From positions 186,001 through 250,000 of the forward strand of contig CANTFK010000752.1 in NCBI GenBank assembly GCA_947646735.1: 64,000 nucleotides of DNA. Reading direction: 5' to 3'. The notes under the pieces were generated by a model. It had not been told where the DNA came from. It saw only the letters and a list, made by a program, of their open reading frames with translations, and made no database searches. The stretch comes from Peronospora farinosa (Eukaryota; Oomycota; Peronosporomycetes; Peronosporales; Peronosporaceae). Both the position numbers and the translations under genes were made by a program. This document shows, one piece after another, positions 32,656 through 45,497 of the stretch (position 1 is the stretch's first letter; every line of letters starts with the position of its first letter).

Positions 32656-34550
32656 TAATCCTTGACTATTTTATGCCGCGACGCCGCTGGCCGGTATCCT
32701 TGACATCAATAAGATGCTGCCCGGTTGAGAAGGTTAATCATCTTCTGCTTCCATTTGACTCGGTGGTAACGTTGATAAGCTTGTACTTAGAGTCCTTAGA
32801 TTCATTCCAGCAAGTTGGCTATTACAACAAAGAGTCCACTGTGTACTTAAGACGGTCTTTTTGTCGACCATTCTCGTCCTTGTTGTGTTCCTCGCTTGAG
32901 CATAGCACTCGCCAGCACCTTTATCAGCTTTATGGCTCATTTTATGACTCGTGTCACGCAAGATTTGCGTTGACTGCATGAGATGCAGAGATTGTCAACG
33001 ACCCAGATGGCTTGCTGGCTACATGCATGTAGAGCAGAGATAGTAAGACACTGCTGAGACATGGTGAGTTTCGGTGTATGAGATTCGACTGACTCAGCGA
33101 CTAGCAATGAGTCAGATCAAATGAGTCCACGACGGCCTTTGCAACAAAATGAACTTTGCTCTAGATGACGCCACTACCGCTGAGCTGGACATCATCTCGC
33201 GCATGTTTTCAAAATCGTCTCGTCGTTGAAGAGTGGACAGCGATGCAACCATGAACGATAGAACATTGCGACGGGGCTTTGAAATCTCGGTTGGGATGCG
33301 CGATCACGCATCAACAGCAACGTTCTCGGTTGGTGATGTGTACGAGTCAACGGCTCCTCTATTCCTGGCGCAAGACACAAGATGTAAGCTCCTTTTTTTC
33401 GCTGACTCAAAGCAAAATGGAGCCAGCAGTGAGCCAAGACAAGGAAGCTTTGTTGATCCCACGCGTATCAGATGGTTGTTCGGCGCGTAAGTCGTGACAG
33501 CCAGCCGTGCTTGGTATGTAAAATGCTGGCAGATTTCGCCCTTCATGTCAGGATGAGTCAGCAAGACATAGCTTGATCATGTTTGACACGACGTTATGCT
33601 TTCATTCCCAGGGTTTGAGTCGTAGGCACCAACTTTGAAAGTACGAGCACTTGGTGAAGCTGTAACAAGAGACCTTCCGTGTCTATACGAAAAGCACACA
33701 CATTCCTCTTGGCCAGTAGACGATATGGTCTTGATTTTGCTGGTGCTTGGTCGAGCTGCAGAGTTTCGTAAGCACATCCTCTGTACACTACGCACCTTTC
33801 GGTGTGCCAAGCGAGGTCAATCACCGAAAGTGTCCGCCTTGGAGTTTGCCTCGATCCAATTTCGAAGCAACTTTTTGTCGAAACAATGTCTTTGGCATTA
33901 CCAGCTTGAAGCGTTTGAGTTTGCTCATCACCGAGCATGTGGAAGCTGCTGCTGCTTCATAACAAGTGAAGGTCTCCGAATTCGCTGAGGTCACGCATCA
34001 TCCGAATCGCGTCGCGAAATCATTAGGCCGAACGCTGCATAGAATTTGCGCATGTCTCTTGGATCACCGATGACGTCCACACCGGGTCTGGAAAGTACTT
34101 CACCATCGTAGATAGACGACTGATTTTTTCTATTGTCAAGAACGCGCTGTTGAGTAGAATTTCCCTGCACAACAAACGGTAGGGTTTAGAAAGGCACATT
34201 TTTTGCTGACAAGCAAACGCTTGCACACCAGCGGCTGTACCTTAACTCATACGAGACAGTTGTTCATACAAACCATCATTTTCTTCGACAGCAAATGCAA
34301 TCAAACAGGTTGACAATTTTGCAAATGCTTGCTCGTAATCTTCTCCGTGGGACGGTACATGTTTCGCGCAGTCTGACATGGTTTATAAGGCTGGCAATTC
34401 TTGTCCAAAACCGTCGCCGAGCCTTTTGAAAAAGTAGTTGACCTCATACTTCAGTGCATGGAACATATCCACAACGTTCATAGGTTTTCTTGCATCGTTA
34501 AACTGCTTGAATAACCAAATGGGATAGATCCAAAGGAGACATCCTAGTGT
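32656..34550 (-). pseudogene. Possible 5' continuation of the same decayed gene
   Basis: Several minus-strand stretches read as ordinary protein but are separated by stops and frame changes, for example VNYFFKRLGDGFGQELPAL and HGEDYEQAFAKLSTCLIAFA (about 34450-34240), STMVKYFPDPVWTSSVIQ (about 34110-34060) and HFTYQARLAVTTYAPNNHLI (about 33530-33470). Ordering is collinear with the relic at 31873-32655. Whether all belong to one gene is inference, and part of the stretch has no coding character. Confidence 0.35.
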
Positions 34551-34824
34551 CTAATAGTACATGCAATGGCGTCCGACATCACTGACCGAACCATTACGAT
34601 TCAATTCGAACATGTATCGCATAACGGGCGAAGGATCTTGATTTCACTATGCAAGCCGAAAGCCCGTCTCATCACCGTGAGGCTATCCCCTGCTGTGTTC
34701 AACAACCGACAACATCGACAACAGCTGAACGAGTCGCCCACAACACGGCTGCCATTCGCGTCTACTTCGAATGCGTTCATTTTGGTTTCTACCGTCTTTG
34801 AGGAACCAACCAAAACAAATAGCA

Positions 34825-35709
34825 ATGGCCGCCGTTGCAGGTATTGTGTGCAAGCCGCCCACTTGTCCAAAGCGCCCTCAACAGGAGCAAACCGATGATG
34901 ACAAGGTGCTTCGGAGACGCCAGCAATACAAATTCCACCAACGACGCCACCGGGCTAAGCAAAAAGAGAAAATGATTACGCTCGAACAGAACGTGCAGAT
35001 TCTACTCACCGATATCGAGCAGCTCAATGAAAAACGTCGACGACTTTTCGTCGACCGCAACTGTTTCAGTTCAAGAGGCACCGACACTGGATTGCCAGCT
35101 CGTGTGACCATGGAATACTTTCGGCTCTTCAAATACGGTATCTCGCCAACCAAAGTCATCCAGCAGGAACAATTTCTTCGCTCTATCATGACAGCGGAGA
35201 CTGTTGGCCCAGATTACGCTGGAGTTGAGACGATCATTTTCCTTTGGAAACGTTTCAATGACTTTTACACCTACAGCCGGTACGAGGTCCTCTCAATGAA
35301 TGTGTCGGCCTTGGCCGACTCTACTGTCGTCGTCATGGACACCAACTTTCACATTAATTGTCGTCGAGACGGTGTGCTAACGCTGTATCCGTCGCTCCGT
35401 CACCACATGGATCTGCTGCAGAAGATGATGGGCTCCATGCTCGTCGTTCCGGTCCGGTACTGCTTTGAATTTGACAATACTGGCAGCGTGACGTGGTTCA
35501 GCGCAGACTGGAACCTCATCAGTGCCTTGAACGCTCATGTTTCGCTCGCGGACGCGGCACGCATTCTTGCCGCTGCCAATATCTCCAAAACCGGCCAGAT
35601 TAGCAGAAGTGTGGAGGACATCCATGAAGCTTGCAATGTCCAAGACGACGGTGTCAGTACTTCTGTGAAGCGAGACCCTCGCCATCGCGTCGACTTTCTG
35701 CTCTCATAA
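34825..35709 (+). CDS. bZIP transcription factor, oomycete type with altered basic region
   Basis: 294 residues from the ATG at 34825; the frame has an earlier ATG at 34771 that would add 18 residues, and I cannot decide firmly between them. Residues about 24-75 are a basic region followed by heptad-spaced hydrophobics: RRRQQYKFHQRRHRAKQKEK then MITLEQNVQILLTDIEQLNE. Where classical bZIPs have the invariant Asn of NxxAAxxCR, this protein has His (FHQRRHR). Oomycete bZIPs with substitutions at that Asn have been described in Phytophthora, so this is consistent with a lineage-specific DNA-binding class. The C-terminal 200 residues form a conserved-looking globular region (TMEYFRLFKYGISPTKVIQQ; FLWKRFNDFYTYSRYEVLSM) of unknown function found in oomycete bZIPs by my impression. 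Nuclear by inference. Single exon. Confidence 0.82.
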   Translation: MAAVAGIVCKPPTCPKRPQQEQTDDDKVLRRRQQYKFHQRRHRAKQKEKMITLEQNVQILLTDIEQLNEKRRRLFVDRNCFSSRGTDTGLPARVTMEYFRLFKYGISPTKVIQQEQFLRSIMTAETVGPDYAGVETIIFLWKRFNDFYTYSRYEVLSMNVSALADSTVVVMDTNFHINCRRDGVLTLYPSLRHHMDLLQKMMGSMLVVPVRYCFEFDNTGSVTWFSADWNLISALNAHVSLADAARILAAANISKTGQISRSVEDIHEACNVQDDGVSTSVKRDPRHRVDFLLS

Positions 35710-36142
35710 AGTCTGTAGGCTCGTATTTATCCAATTCGAATTGGGATACGTTATGCCCATCATGCATCGCTTTTCCATCATCCGACTAGGACTCCATCTC
35801 TTCTTGTAGACGTTACGTTACTGTAGATGAGCAATATGCGACCACAAGAATAGACCGACTTGCATAGGTAATGAATGAATTAGGGCGCACCGCTGAAAAC
35901 AAGCTAAATATAATAAGAGTTGACAACGGGCTAAGTAGTCCTTACGCATGTCCGTAGCTCCTCGCCAGCCTATTGACGTTGATCACATCCGTGGCTAACA
36001 TACAGAACAGTTGTGTAAGCCCACTTCCCCGCTTCTTTGCCGTCGAGACTTTTCTTACCTTCTCAAAACCGACAAGCTCTAGCCTGCATTTCTCACGCTT
36101 CTTCGCGGCACTTCGCTCTGCACCTCCAGTTCAGCAATTACT
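35710..36142. other. Intergenic between convergent bZIP and PDS5 genes
   Basis: 0.43 kb, nothing recognised; both genes end here, so it should hold both polyadenylation regions. Confidence 0.45.
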
Positions 36143-39100
36143 TCAGGAGGGTAGTGACGATGCTGCACATACTGGCTCGTTTGGCCTGGTAGCGGTGGAA
36201 AGCGAGAACGCATCTGACTCGACCCCGCTATCGCTAGAATCGTCTGCAAATGTACGCTTCGCTGGCCGAGCATTTCCCAGCAATGACTGGCGTCGCGGTG
36301 GTGTCGCCATGGACTCACGCGGATCATCATCGTTGTCTTCCTTCATCTCATCAGCATCCGAATAACTTCCATCATCCTTATGAAACGACCGCTTGCGCTT
36401 TTTCAAGGAACTGTTGAGCAAAGAGCTCCCGAGTGGAGAATTCAGCTTCATGAAATGCGCAGCAAAGTCCATGGGCTTGATTGGCGACAGCGACGTCTGT
36501 GTTTTAGCATGCATCAGCAACAGTTACTCCAAATATGTTAGACTTAACAATACAAAACATCAATGTAGTACGCACGCTGAGTCTGGATGCTGCAGTCGTC
36601 CCTAGCGATTCAGGTGCCTCTGGCTCCTCTCTCCTACCCGGAGTCACTAGCGTACTGGGTCTTCCGGGGCTATACAAATGTTTTGGCAAGAAAATCTTGC
36701 CCGGAAATGGCTTCAGGTTCGACTGTTTCTTGATCTTCTTCTTGAGCAAAACAGCTGTGCTATCTATCAGAGGATAAATATTGACGTCGTCAGGATTTGT
36801 TACGTCATGGCACTGAGAGAGCTTAGTTAAAATCTGAAGCAAAAAAGCGATGTTGTCTACCGCTGCGGCATTTGCCGAGACCAATCCGTCAAGAAAGAAC
36901 CTCAGATACATCAGCTGGTCAGTCCACAGCGCGCTTTGCAAAACCATGATAGAAGGCGTTCTCTTTACCAACTTTACTGGAAATGCGGGATGATGTGCCA
37001 GAAGATGAATCGCATATGGCAATGCGTACTCCGGTACCATGAGTGCACACATACCGGGCGAGTTATCTCCCGATTGACCAGGACTACAAGCTACTTCCGA
37101 CTCGCGCGAAGACGCAGCATCAAAGATGCGTCGCATACGCTCTACACCAATCTTAAGTAAATTTCGTGCAGTTTTCTTCAAGCTGGTGCTGGGGTCGGTA
37201 GCAGCAAGCGCCAAGTAGCTGAGATACTTGTGCGGATACTGGACATGCTGCTTCATCAAATGAGACGCTAGTTTTTTCAAAAACCTGCGGCGAACATCTT
37301 CGTTAGAGTCTTGAATCGTGAAGCCGAGCAAATGCCACTCGCTAACTGACATGGATGCCTCGAGCTGACGGTTGCGCATTAACTTTATGAGACTACACGA
37401 TGCAGTAGCTCGGAACATAGCGGTCAAAGTGGGTGCTGACGCATATGTTGTTCCGTCCGAGCGCAAAATTCCAAAAAGAAGTTTGATCAGTTTCGTACCT
37501 TCATCTATCGAGTTTGACGGACCTCTAGCGGATCCGCAGTACACGACTAGATTCACCGCCACCTTTATGGCCAAGCGACGAACTTCAGCGTCTTTTGTCG
37601 CAGCCGGTCTGCTATTTTTTTGTCTATGCTCTTTGTGTCCTGGTGTGCTTAATGTAGAAGTTTGGTCGCTTTTGCTAATCAAGTCGTCAAGTAGATGTGT
37701 CCATAGCCGTAAAAATAGCGGTCTGTCCTCAGAAAAAATGTGGCAGCAACGCTTTGCGAAAACTTCGAGACTTTGCAACGCTGGTAACACTCCGGGATGT
37801 TTTGGGAGACCTAGCTTTTCTTTCAAACACAGCTTGCTGATCAGCTCCATTGTATCTTCCGTTCTCCCGTAGAAGTGGGAAATAGCAAACGCTGCTAGTT
37901 CTGCTGCACGCATTTCCTTTGCAGCGTTAAAGCTTTGCGCTTCGACATTGCTATCTCCAAGACAAAAGTTGTGGAGCTGTTTTACTAATGCTGCAGACGG
38001 CGTGTTGCTATCATCACTGTCACTCGACGCATCATCTCCGCCAAGAGTTACGAACCAATGCCGCGAGTAGTTGGCAAGAACATGCAAGGCGCCAAGAACG
38101 ACTCTCGGATCGGTAGGCACCGGATCCTCCTCGTCCTCCTCGTCCTCATCTTTGTCATTCGCTGCGAATTGATTTGTAGTTCTGTTATCGTTGCTTCGGA
38201 CCAGAATCGCCGAAACCTTTTCACGTATGAACGGGGCAAATAACTCTGGTAATGCACCAGACGCCATCACGACCAGGTCCACGATACTGCGATTCTCTCT
38301 CGACGGCCGTCCCTGCTTTAAGTCCAAAAAGTCCAACAAAACAGCAACTAAAGCTTGATTCATTGTCAGCAATGAAAGCTTGCGACAAAGTTTCTTCAAA
38401 AACTCCCCCAGTGGCGTTTTTGATCCAACACATCGAACCAACTGATCTCTCGCATGACGAATTTCACGCTGATTCTTTGAGAAGTCGCATAATTCACCCA
38501 TGTGCTTGAATACAGTATGATCCTTCCACTTTGCCAGATTTCCCAAGGGCTTGTTCAGGCCACTAATGTCCGAAAATAGAGGTGCAAGTCCTGTGTAAAG
38601 CTGCTCTTTTGCGTTTTCCAATGCATTACTGTCATTCTCTGTAGCGCTCCCTTTCTGACGATGCTGCATTTTGAATTCAACAAACTGCTTGCAGACATCC
38701 TGGCACTTGGCCCGTTCGATGAAAACTCGTCGCAGTGCTTCCTTCGAAGTGGCATCCAAAGAGTGGAAGATAAACAGTAGCCCATTCGCACGGGTTCGGT
38801 CTGACAAAGCCTTGGGCAAAAGGAAATCATCCAGAAGCTGAACCACGCGGAGTTTGAGCTCCTGCTGAGGATACGCATAACACTTCAATACGTAATCCGG
38901 AATCCAGCACAGTTTCTTTATATGAGTGGCTGGAATATTGCGATGGTTTAGTGATAAAAGCCTGTTTTCCTCCTCGTCGTCCAGTGCCCAGCACGAGGAA
39001 ATGTGTGTACTATATACTTGGCTGAGACCAGTCATCGTTTCCTTTCTCAGCGCTACTTTCTTGTCCTTCATGCGCTCTCCTACGGCCCGAAGACACTCCT

Positions 39101-40487
39101 CGCTGATCAGCTCCAAGCAGTTTGCTGCAAAGTCACATAACTCGTGTACCACAAGCTGCCGCACTTCCCATTCCGGGTCATTCAAACGCAACATAAACTC
39201 TTTTTCCAAAAAGCTCGCTAAGTCCGTCTTGTGTTCCCAAATCGGTACACAAACTTGAATCATTTGCAGTCGAATGTCCTTGCTTGCATCACGAAAACGG
39301 CCCAGAAACTCGCAAAAGTTTTTCATATACTGATGGCCATAATCTGCATGTGAAGACGCAAACAATTTTCCCATAAGAGCAATAGCATCGGATCGAGTGG
39401 CAACTTCATCCACTTGCAGCTGAAGGCACACATTAGGAAGTACATACAACAATAACGACGGATTAATCTTGTGCACTTCATAAATCAAAGTGTACACATG
39501 CTCCTTAAGCTTGAAAGGCTTTTGTGAGCCTAATCCACCTCGACTGTCAATCAAAATATTGTTAAAGAAATTGGCAAGTGGATTTTGCAGCAGATCACTA
39601 GTTCGTCGGATCAATTCCCGTGCCATATGGGACGGGCTTCTCTGTTCATCGTCTTCACTCTTGGTTCGAGAGCTCTCGTCACTTAATAAAGGGCTCAGAA
39701 TGACATCCAAAAGTGGCTGGTCGACATCGTCACTTTCTTCAAGACACGCGACCATAATGTTGAGCATCAAAGTCTCAACTTTTGTCGACTTTTCACATTC
39801 AATTGTCTCAAAAAGTGCTCGAAAGAATTGCACCATGATCACCTCTTCATCTTCGTCCATAGTAAAATCCAGTCCAACGACTAATAGACACGATTTCACG
39901 GTTGCTAAGCTCTCAAGGACATACAAACTGTGCAGAGCAATAGATGTCGTCGTTTGAGTCATCGTCAGAGCACTCAATTGGTCAATAAAGAGCTTAAACA
40001 CTCGATACAATTCTTCCTCGCAGCTAAAGGGCGAGTCAGGTGATGACACGCGCATGATCTCGACCAAACAACAGGCAACAAGAGACTGAATGTTCTTGTC
40101 CTTGTGCTGCATAAGCTTGGGCTGTAAAAGCTCAGTAGCTAAGAGATTGAGTTTTTCGGCTGCTTGAACGTCCAACACGGCGTCTTCTTGTTGCTGCTGG
40201 TGGCTTGAGGTTTGCTGCAATGTTTCCCATGTTTCTTGTAGTCTTTTACTTAGTATAGAAGAAGTGCGACCGGCTGTAGAGAGATAAGTACCTGATACAA
40301 TATCCAAAGTGGCAGCCATCGGAATCTGAGAAATCTGATTCTGCGTCCGATCTGAGTCTGAGTCTGGGACGTCCGTCTTGGACTCTTTTGCTGGTGTTTT
40401 ATCCGTTTCGCGACGTCTGAGCACTCTCTTCATGTTACTTGGACGATGCTTGGTAGAAGAAGACGCACGGGTTTTGCGTGGAGCCAT
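36143..40487 (-). CDS. PDS5: Sister chromatid cohesion protein PDS5, two exons
   Basis: 1421 residues from exons 40487-36576 and 36496-36143, joined by a 79-nt GT..AG intron (36497-36575) in phase 0. PDS5 is a HEAT-repeat cohesin regulator that binds the cohesin ring with WAPL and acetyltransferase Eco1 and controls its release. Evidence: a basic N-terminus (KTRASSSTKHRPSNMKRVLR), then the family-typical block KNIQSLVACCLVEIMRVSSP and VFKLFIDQLSALTM, followed by a long series of helical repeats throughout (for example NFCEFLGRFRDASKDIRLQM; DPEWEVRQLVVHELCDFAAN), and a C-terminal disordered tail with mixed basic and acidic runs (LKKRKRSFHKDD), a common place for phosphorylation. Length fits the vertebrate proteins (about 1340-1450). 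Start is the first ATG. Divergent from the ABCC gene. Confidence 0.88.
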
Positions 40488-40894
40488 CGAAGGAGGTAGG
40501 AAAGGCTAGAGACAAAGTGAGAACCTGGAGGTTGCCTTTTCAGCTTTAAGGCGCGGTTTCCTTTTTGAGGAAAACCTGGGAATTGAGATGGCTACATACA
40601 TTGGTTTTGACAGGCTTGCACGATCAGGGGGTTCAACCAATCACAGAGCGTTGCGATACTTCCTCGTTACTTACGTACGTATACCAGCTCAGAGGGTATT
40701 CCAAACTAGGGGCTAGCATGTTGTGACAAAATAATTAAAGTAAAGAGGTATAATATCATAGGTGACAGTATTCCGTTGCAATTCATTTTGTACAGTAAAA
40801 ACACATGTTTTCCCAACCATTACCCAATTTGCAACAATACCCAAATTGATTTAACACCATAAAAACAAGTACAAGTATATTAACATCGAAATAA
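40488..40894. promoter_or_regulatory. Shared divergent promoter region, PDS5 / ABCC transporter
   Basis: 407 bases between two divergent ATGs. The ABCC side is strongly AT-rich. On the minus strand ttctcactttgtctctagcc, about 20 bases upstream of the PDS5 ATG, is initiator-like. No other element identified. Confidence 0.4.
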
Positions 40895-43800
40895 ATGACA
40901 AAGAGCGACGAGACTGCGCCGCTTCTGCCTCTTCATTCTAGTGCAGCGGCTCTCTCTCTCCCGCAATCTCAACCTCCTTCTTTATCTCGTAGTGTTCGGG
41001 CCAATTGGTTCTCCCGTATAACATTTAGTTGGCTCGGTCCTTTGCTTCATCTTGGCTCGTCTCAGCCGCTTGAATTCCAAGATTTATGGCCATTAGACGA
41101 TGCTGATGAGACGTTACACGTGACCAACACTCTGCACGCCGTTACCACTAAAAACCACTCTTTATGGCGTTCGATTCGTCAGGCGTTTGGGGTTCACATG
41201 TATGTTGCAGGAATGTGCAAATTATTTGGTGACTGTTTTGGGTTTGTGGGCCCTATTTGTGTCAATGCCTTAATTCAATACGTTCAAGATCCCCGTCCCG
41301 TCTGGTTTGCTTCTGACCATTATCCTTATATCCTAAGTGGTATATTATTTATAGCTTCAATCTTCCAGACTTTATGTCTGCATCAACATCATCATTTGGT
41401 TATTCGAGAAGGAATTCGAGTCCGTTCGGCACTTACGATGCTCGTATACAACAAATCACTTACATTATCGTCCCAAACCAAGAGTCAAGTGGGTGCCGGC
41501 CGAATTTTAAATTTGGCTACAATTGACACGAATCGGATTTTGAATTTGTTCAATATGATCCATTATGTATGGGCATCTCCTATTCAATTGGCTATTGGAA
41601 TGTTACTTTTAGTCCATTATCTTGGTACGGCCTCCTTAGCCGGTGTTTCTATTATGATTCTTTTATTACCAACAAGTGCGATACTATCGTCTCAGGCTGC
41701 CCAACTTTCCAAGAAAATATTGGAATGTACGGACAAACGATTGAAATTTCTAACGGAATTCTTGCAACATATTCGTGTCATTAAATTATACGCATGGGAG
41801 AGTGAGATGCTTGAGCAAGTGAATGCCATTCGTGGAAAAGAGCTTCAGTGGTTGAAAAAAGCCATTATCTTGGTTGCGCATGGACGAGCAATGTTACAGG
41901 CGGGACCGGTCCTTGTGTCTTGTGGAACATTTGCTGCTTATTCGTATATTCAGAAAGAATCTCTGACAGCTGACAAAGCCTTTACCGCAATCACATTGTT
42001 TAGTATTTTTGGAATGCCGCTTATGGCATTGCCACAAGTAGTTTCACTGATTTTTCAAGCCAAAGTATCGATGAAACGATTAGAGTCATTTCTGAATCTT
42101 GAAGGACATGAACGCAGTACGACATCACTTTCAGTCTCGCTCATCTCAGAACCTTCGTTTGTGATTCGACATGCAACGTTCAAGTGGTCCAGTGAAGGGT
42201 GTGAAACGACCGAGACGGAGACTTTGAAAGAACCTTCTGGCAAAATTGGTCTCCCTGCTCAGCTATCGAATGTCACCATCTCTATACCAAAAGGAAAGCT
42301 AACACTCATTGTTGGTGCTGTTGGAAGCGGTAAATCGACACTGCTAGCGGCATTGTTGGGAGAGCTGCAACCTGAATACGGCGTGGTTCGTATTCCTTTA
42401 AGAGGCATATCATATGCTGCACAAACGCCGTACCTAATTAATGCTAGTGTTCAAGACAACATCCTGTTTGGTGCTCCATTGAATACGGCTCGTCTACATC
42501 GGGTTGTCAAGAGCTGTGAATTGGAACAAGAACTCGTGCATCTTCCGAATGGATTTCAGAGCGAGATTGGTGAGTCCGGTGTCACGCTGAGTGGTGGGCA
42601 GAAACAACGCCTTTCGATCGCACGGGCCGTGTATTCAAAAGAGCAAGAGCTCTACGTGTTTGACGACTCACTATCGGCGTTGGACGCTCATGTTGCCACT
42701 CGCATCTTTAATCAATGTTTTAACGAATCGACAGACGGGCTTTTGGCTGGTTGCACGCGGGTTTTGAGCACCCACTCGCTGCAATTTGCTCATCTTGCCG
42801 ACTGGATCATAGTGATGGATCATATGCGCGTCGCTGAGATGGGAACGTTCCAGGACCTGACGGAAATGACACCAAATGGAAAACTAGCAACGATGCTAAA
42901 GGCTTTTGATCGTGCTGATGAATCGTCAACCATCGAGCGTCATTCTGGCGATCAAGCCGAAGCCGTGGGCACCATTACATGCAAATCACGGTCACAACGC
43001 TCGAATGCCGAGGATGAAACTGCTACTGGTTGCAGCGAGGTGCTGATTCAAGATGAGACAAAGTCCGAGGGAAATTTATCGTGGAGCGTATACTCATCTT
43101 ATTTCGTTTCCTGTGGCGCAATATCGACGGTCGGGGCGGCTGCACTCCTAATTGCAACGCAAGTATCGTCCGTATCGACGGATTTATGGCTGACAAACTG
43201 GACGAGAAACCACCCAAGTGGGGCTGACTTGACATTTTACCTCACGATCTATGCCTACCTTGGTCTAAGTACAATCGTCCTTGGGTTTGTAGGAGGCCTT
43301 TGCTCCCAGTTCGCTGGACTCAGGTAAAGCAAAATTGTTCTTGATATGTGGCATAGTTTCATACTAACATTACGGTTGTGTCAAGTGCATCGAAACGAAT
43401 GCATCATGCGTTGTTGCACCACGTGATTAAAGGAACGATGCGTTTCTTTGATACAACGCCTGTCGGTCGCATTCTCAATCGGTTTTCGAATGACATGAAC
43501 ACTATTGGTACGATGGCAGAAGGTTTTGTGCAAGTTGGTGTATTGAGGAGACTAATCATTTATGTGCTTATGCTTGTTTCCATACCATAGACCAAAACTT
43601 GAACACTACCATTGTACAATTTTTTACGATGCTGCTCGCACTGTTGAGCATATTGGCGATTCAGAGCTCTACGGCTCCTATGTTGCTGTTCCTTTTGGTT
43701 CCAGTATTTGTCTGCTATGTATCGTACCAGCGATTCTATGGAAAGTCTTGTCGGGAGTTGCAACGCTTGGATAACATTTCTAAAAGCCCTGTGTACGCAC

Positions 43801-45060
43801 ATTTCACGCAGACGCTCAATGGATTGGCAACTGTGCGGACTTTTGAAATGATTGAGCAGAGTCAGCGTACGCAAGCATCAAAAATCAATGAGAACACCAA
43901 GGCCTTCCTGCTGCTAAATCTAATTAACCGCTGGCTGGGTGTTCGATTAGAGTTTTTAGGCGCAGTGGTCACTTCTGCAGTCGCGTTCTTCGTCAGTCAT
44001 GACCACGCGGTACTTTCCAGTGCTATGGCGGGCTTGCTACTAAGCTACTCGCAAAATATGACTTCGCTGCTTAATTGGACCATTCGATGCAACATCGACA
44101 TGGAGAACATGATGAATAGCGTGGAGCGTATAGATGAGTATTGTCACGTGGATACAGAACCGGTGACGCTGTTTGAGCATCACCATGAGCGCTATACTTT
44201 GCCCCAGTCACGTACGCTGCAACTGCGACCTCATTGGCCTGAGCACGGAAGAATTGATTTCGTTAATATCTGTGTCAAGTACAATCCAACTGGACCGCCG
44301 GTACTTGATGGTATCACGTTTACTGTAAAAGGCGGTGAGAAAGTTGGAATCTGTGGACGTACAGGGGCTGGCAAGAGCTCACTCCTTCTCGCGCTTTTCC
44401 GGATGGTATCATTTGACAGCGCAGAGGAGGGTGGCAACATCTACATTGATGAAGTGTCTACGACTGCGCTGACTTTGACTGAGTTACGTTCACGTATTGC
44501 TATCATTCCACAAGACCCTGTTCTTTTTGCAGCAAGTGTACGCTTCAATCTAGATCCCACAGGACTGGCCACTGATACCGAATTGTGGACTGCGATTCGA
44601 AAATCTCGTTTGGAAAGTTTGATCAAGGGTTTAGCTGGTGGTTTAGATGCTGAAATTCTTGAAGGAGGTGACAATTTCAGCGTGGGGGAGCGACAACTCA
44701 TCTGTTTAGCACGTGCTATTCTACGTAACTCAAGAATTCTGTGTCTGGATGAGGCTACAGCTTCGGTGGATCATGCTACAGGTAAGAAAACGTTTTCATA
44801 TGAAATTGGAATTTTCACGTCTCTAATTTTTCTTTCTTTCTTTCTTTTTGTTGTATGTAGATGAGTTTATCCAGACATCAATCCGTAAGGAATTTGCCAA
44901 TGCGACGGTGCTAACCATTGCCCATCGTGTGAATACGATTGTCGATTACGACAAGATTCTCGTACTCAAACAAGGTCAAATTGTCGAATTTGGGCCTCCA
45001 TCCGAGTTGCGACGCAAACCTAATGGTGAATTTGCTGGTATGTTGCAAAATTCAGGATAG
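40895..45060 (+). CDS. ABC transporter, subfamily C (MRP type), full length, four exons
   Basis: 1313 residues from exons 40895-43323, 43386-43507, 43591-44781 and 44861-45060; introns of 62, 83 and 79 nt have GT..AG ends and keep phase. The third exon start restores the ABCC signature [21 protein letters not shown]. Two half-transporters: membrane domain 1 (about 100-390) with NBD1 Walker [11 protein letters not shown] near 474, signature [15 protein letters not shown] and Walker [13 protein letters not shown]; then membrane domain 2 (about 740-1020) with NBD2 Walker [11 protein letters not shown] near 1105, signature [15 protein letters not shown] and Walker [13 protein letters not shown]. 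Walker A, signature and Walker B motifs are present in both halves. No TMD0, so it is a short-type ABCC (MRP4/5-like layout). Exports conjugates or drugs in related species; substrate here unknown. Confidence 0.93.
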
Positions 45061-45497
45061 ATAATGTATTGCAATATTTTATCTCGCGAGATCAAACAAT
45101 ATAAATCCAGTATTTAAAGATACAAATGTTACGTGTATCTTTCGTGTATTAGTGGAAGATTACTCTAAATGTTCTTACGATTGGATATGATTGGGTAATC
45201 AATATTATGTCTGATTCTTTCCACTGTTGGGATAGAACCGGTCCATTGGCACAAGACAGGGGACATGGTGGAACATGGTGGTAGGTAGTACAGTACAGTA
45301 CAGAACAATCCTATCTCACCATATCTCAGATCGTCACTCCGCTCCGAATGAGATTCCAATGCCACCTCTTGAGAACCAAATGAAACACATACAAAATGTT
45401 TCATACGTCGGCAATTACATTAAATAAAGACTTCACATACTACTCTTTTAATTTCCTACCATTTTCTCAGGAAAGAGGAAGGGTATCGACTCATCTG
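45061..45497. other. Intergenic between convergent genes
   Basis: 0.44 kb AT-rich; a short imperfect repeat (acatggtgg, tacagtacagtaca) near 45263-45305. Nothing else recognised. Confidence 0.45.

Noticed and set aside
33233..33988. Plus-strand genes between the relic and the bZIP gene
   Set aside because: Short, unrecognised and overlapped by better protein-like sequence on the minus strand.
43378..43590. Separate small gene inside the ABCC locus
   Set aside because: It is the second exon of the ABCC transporter read through its two flanking introns.
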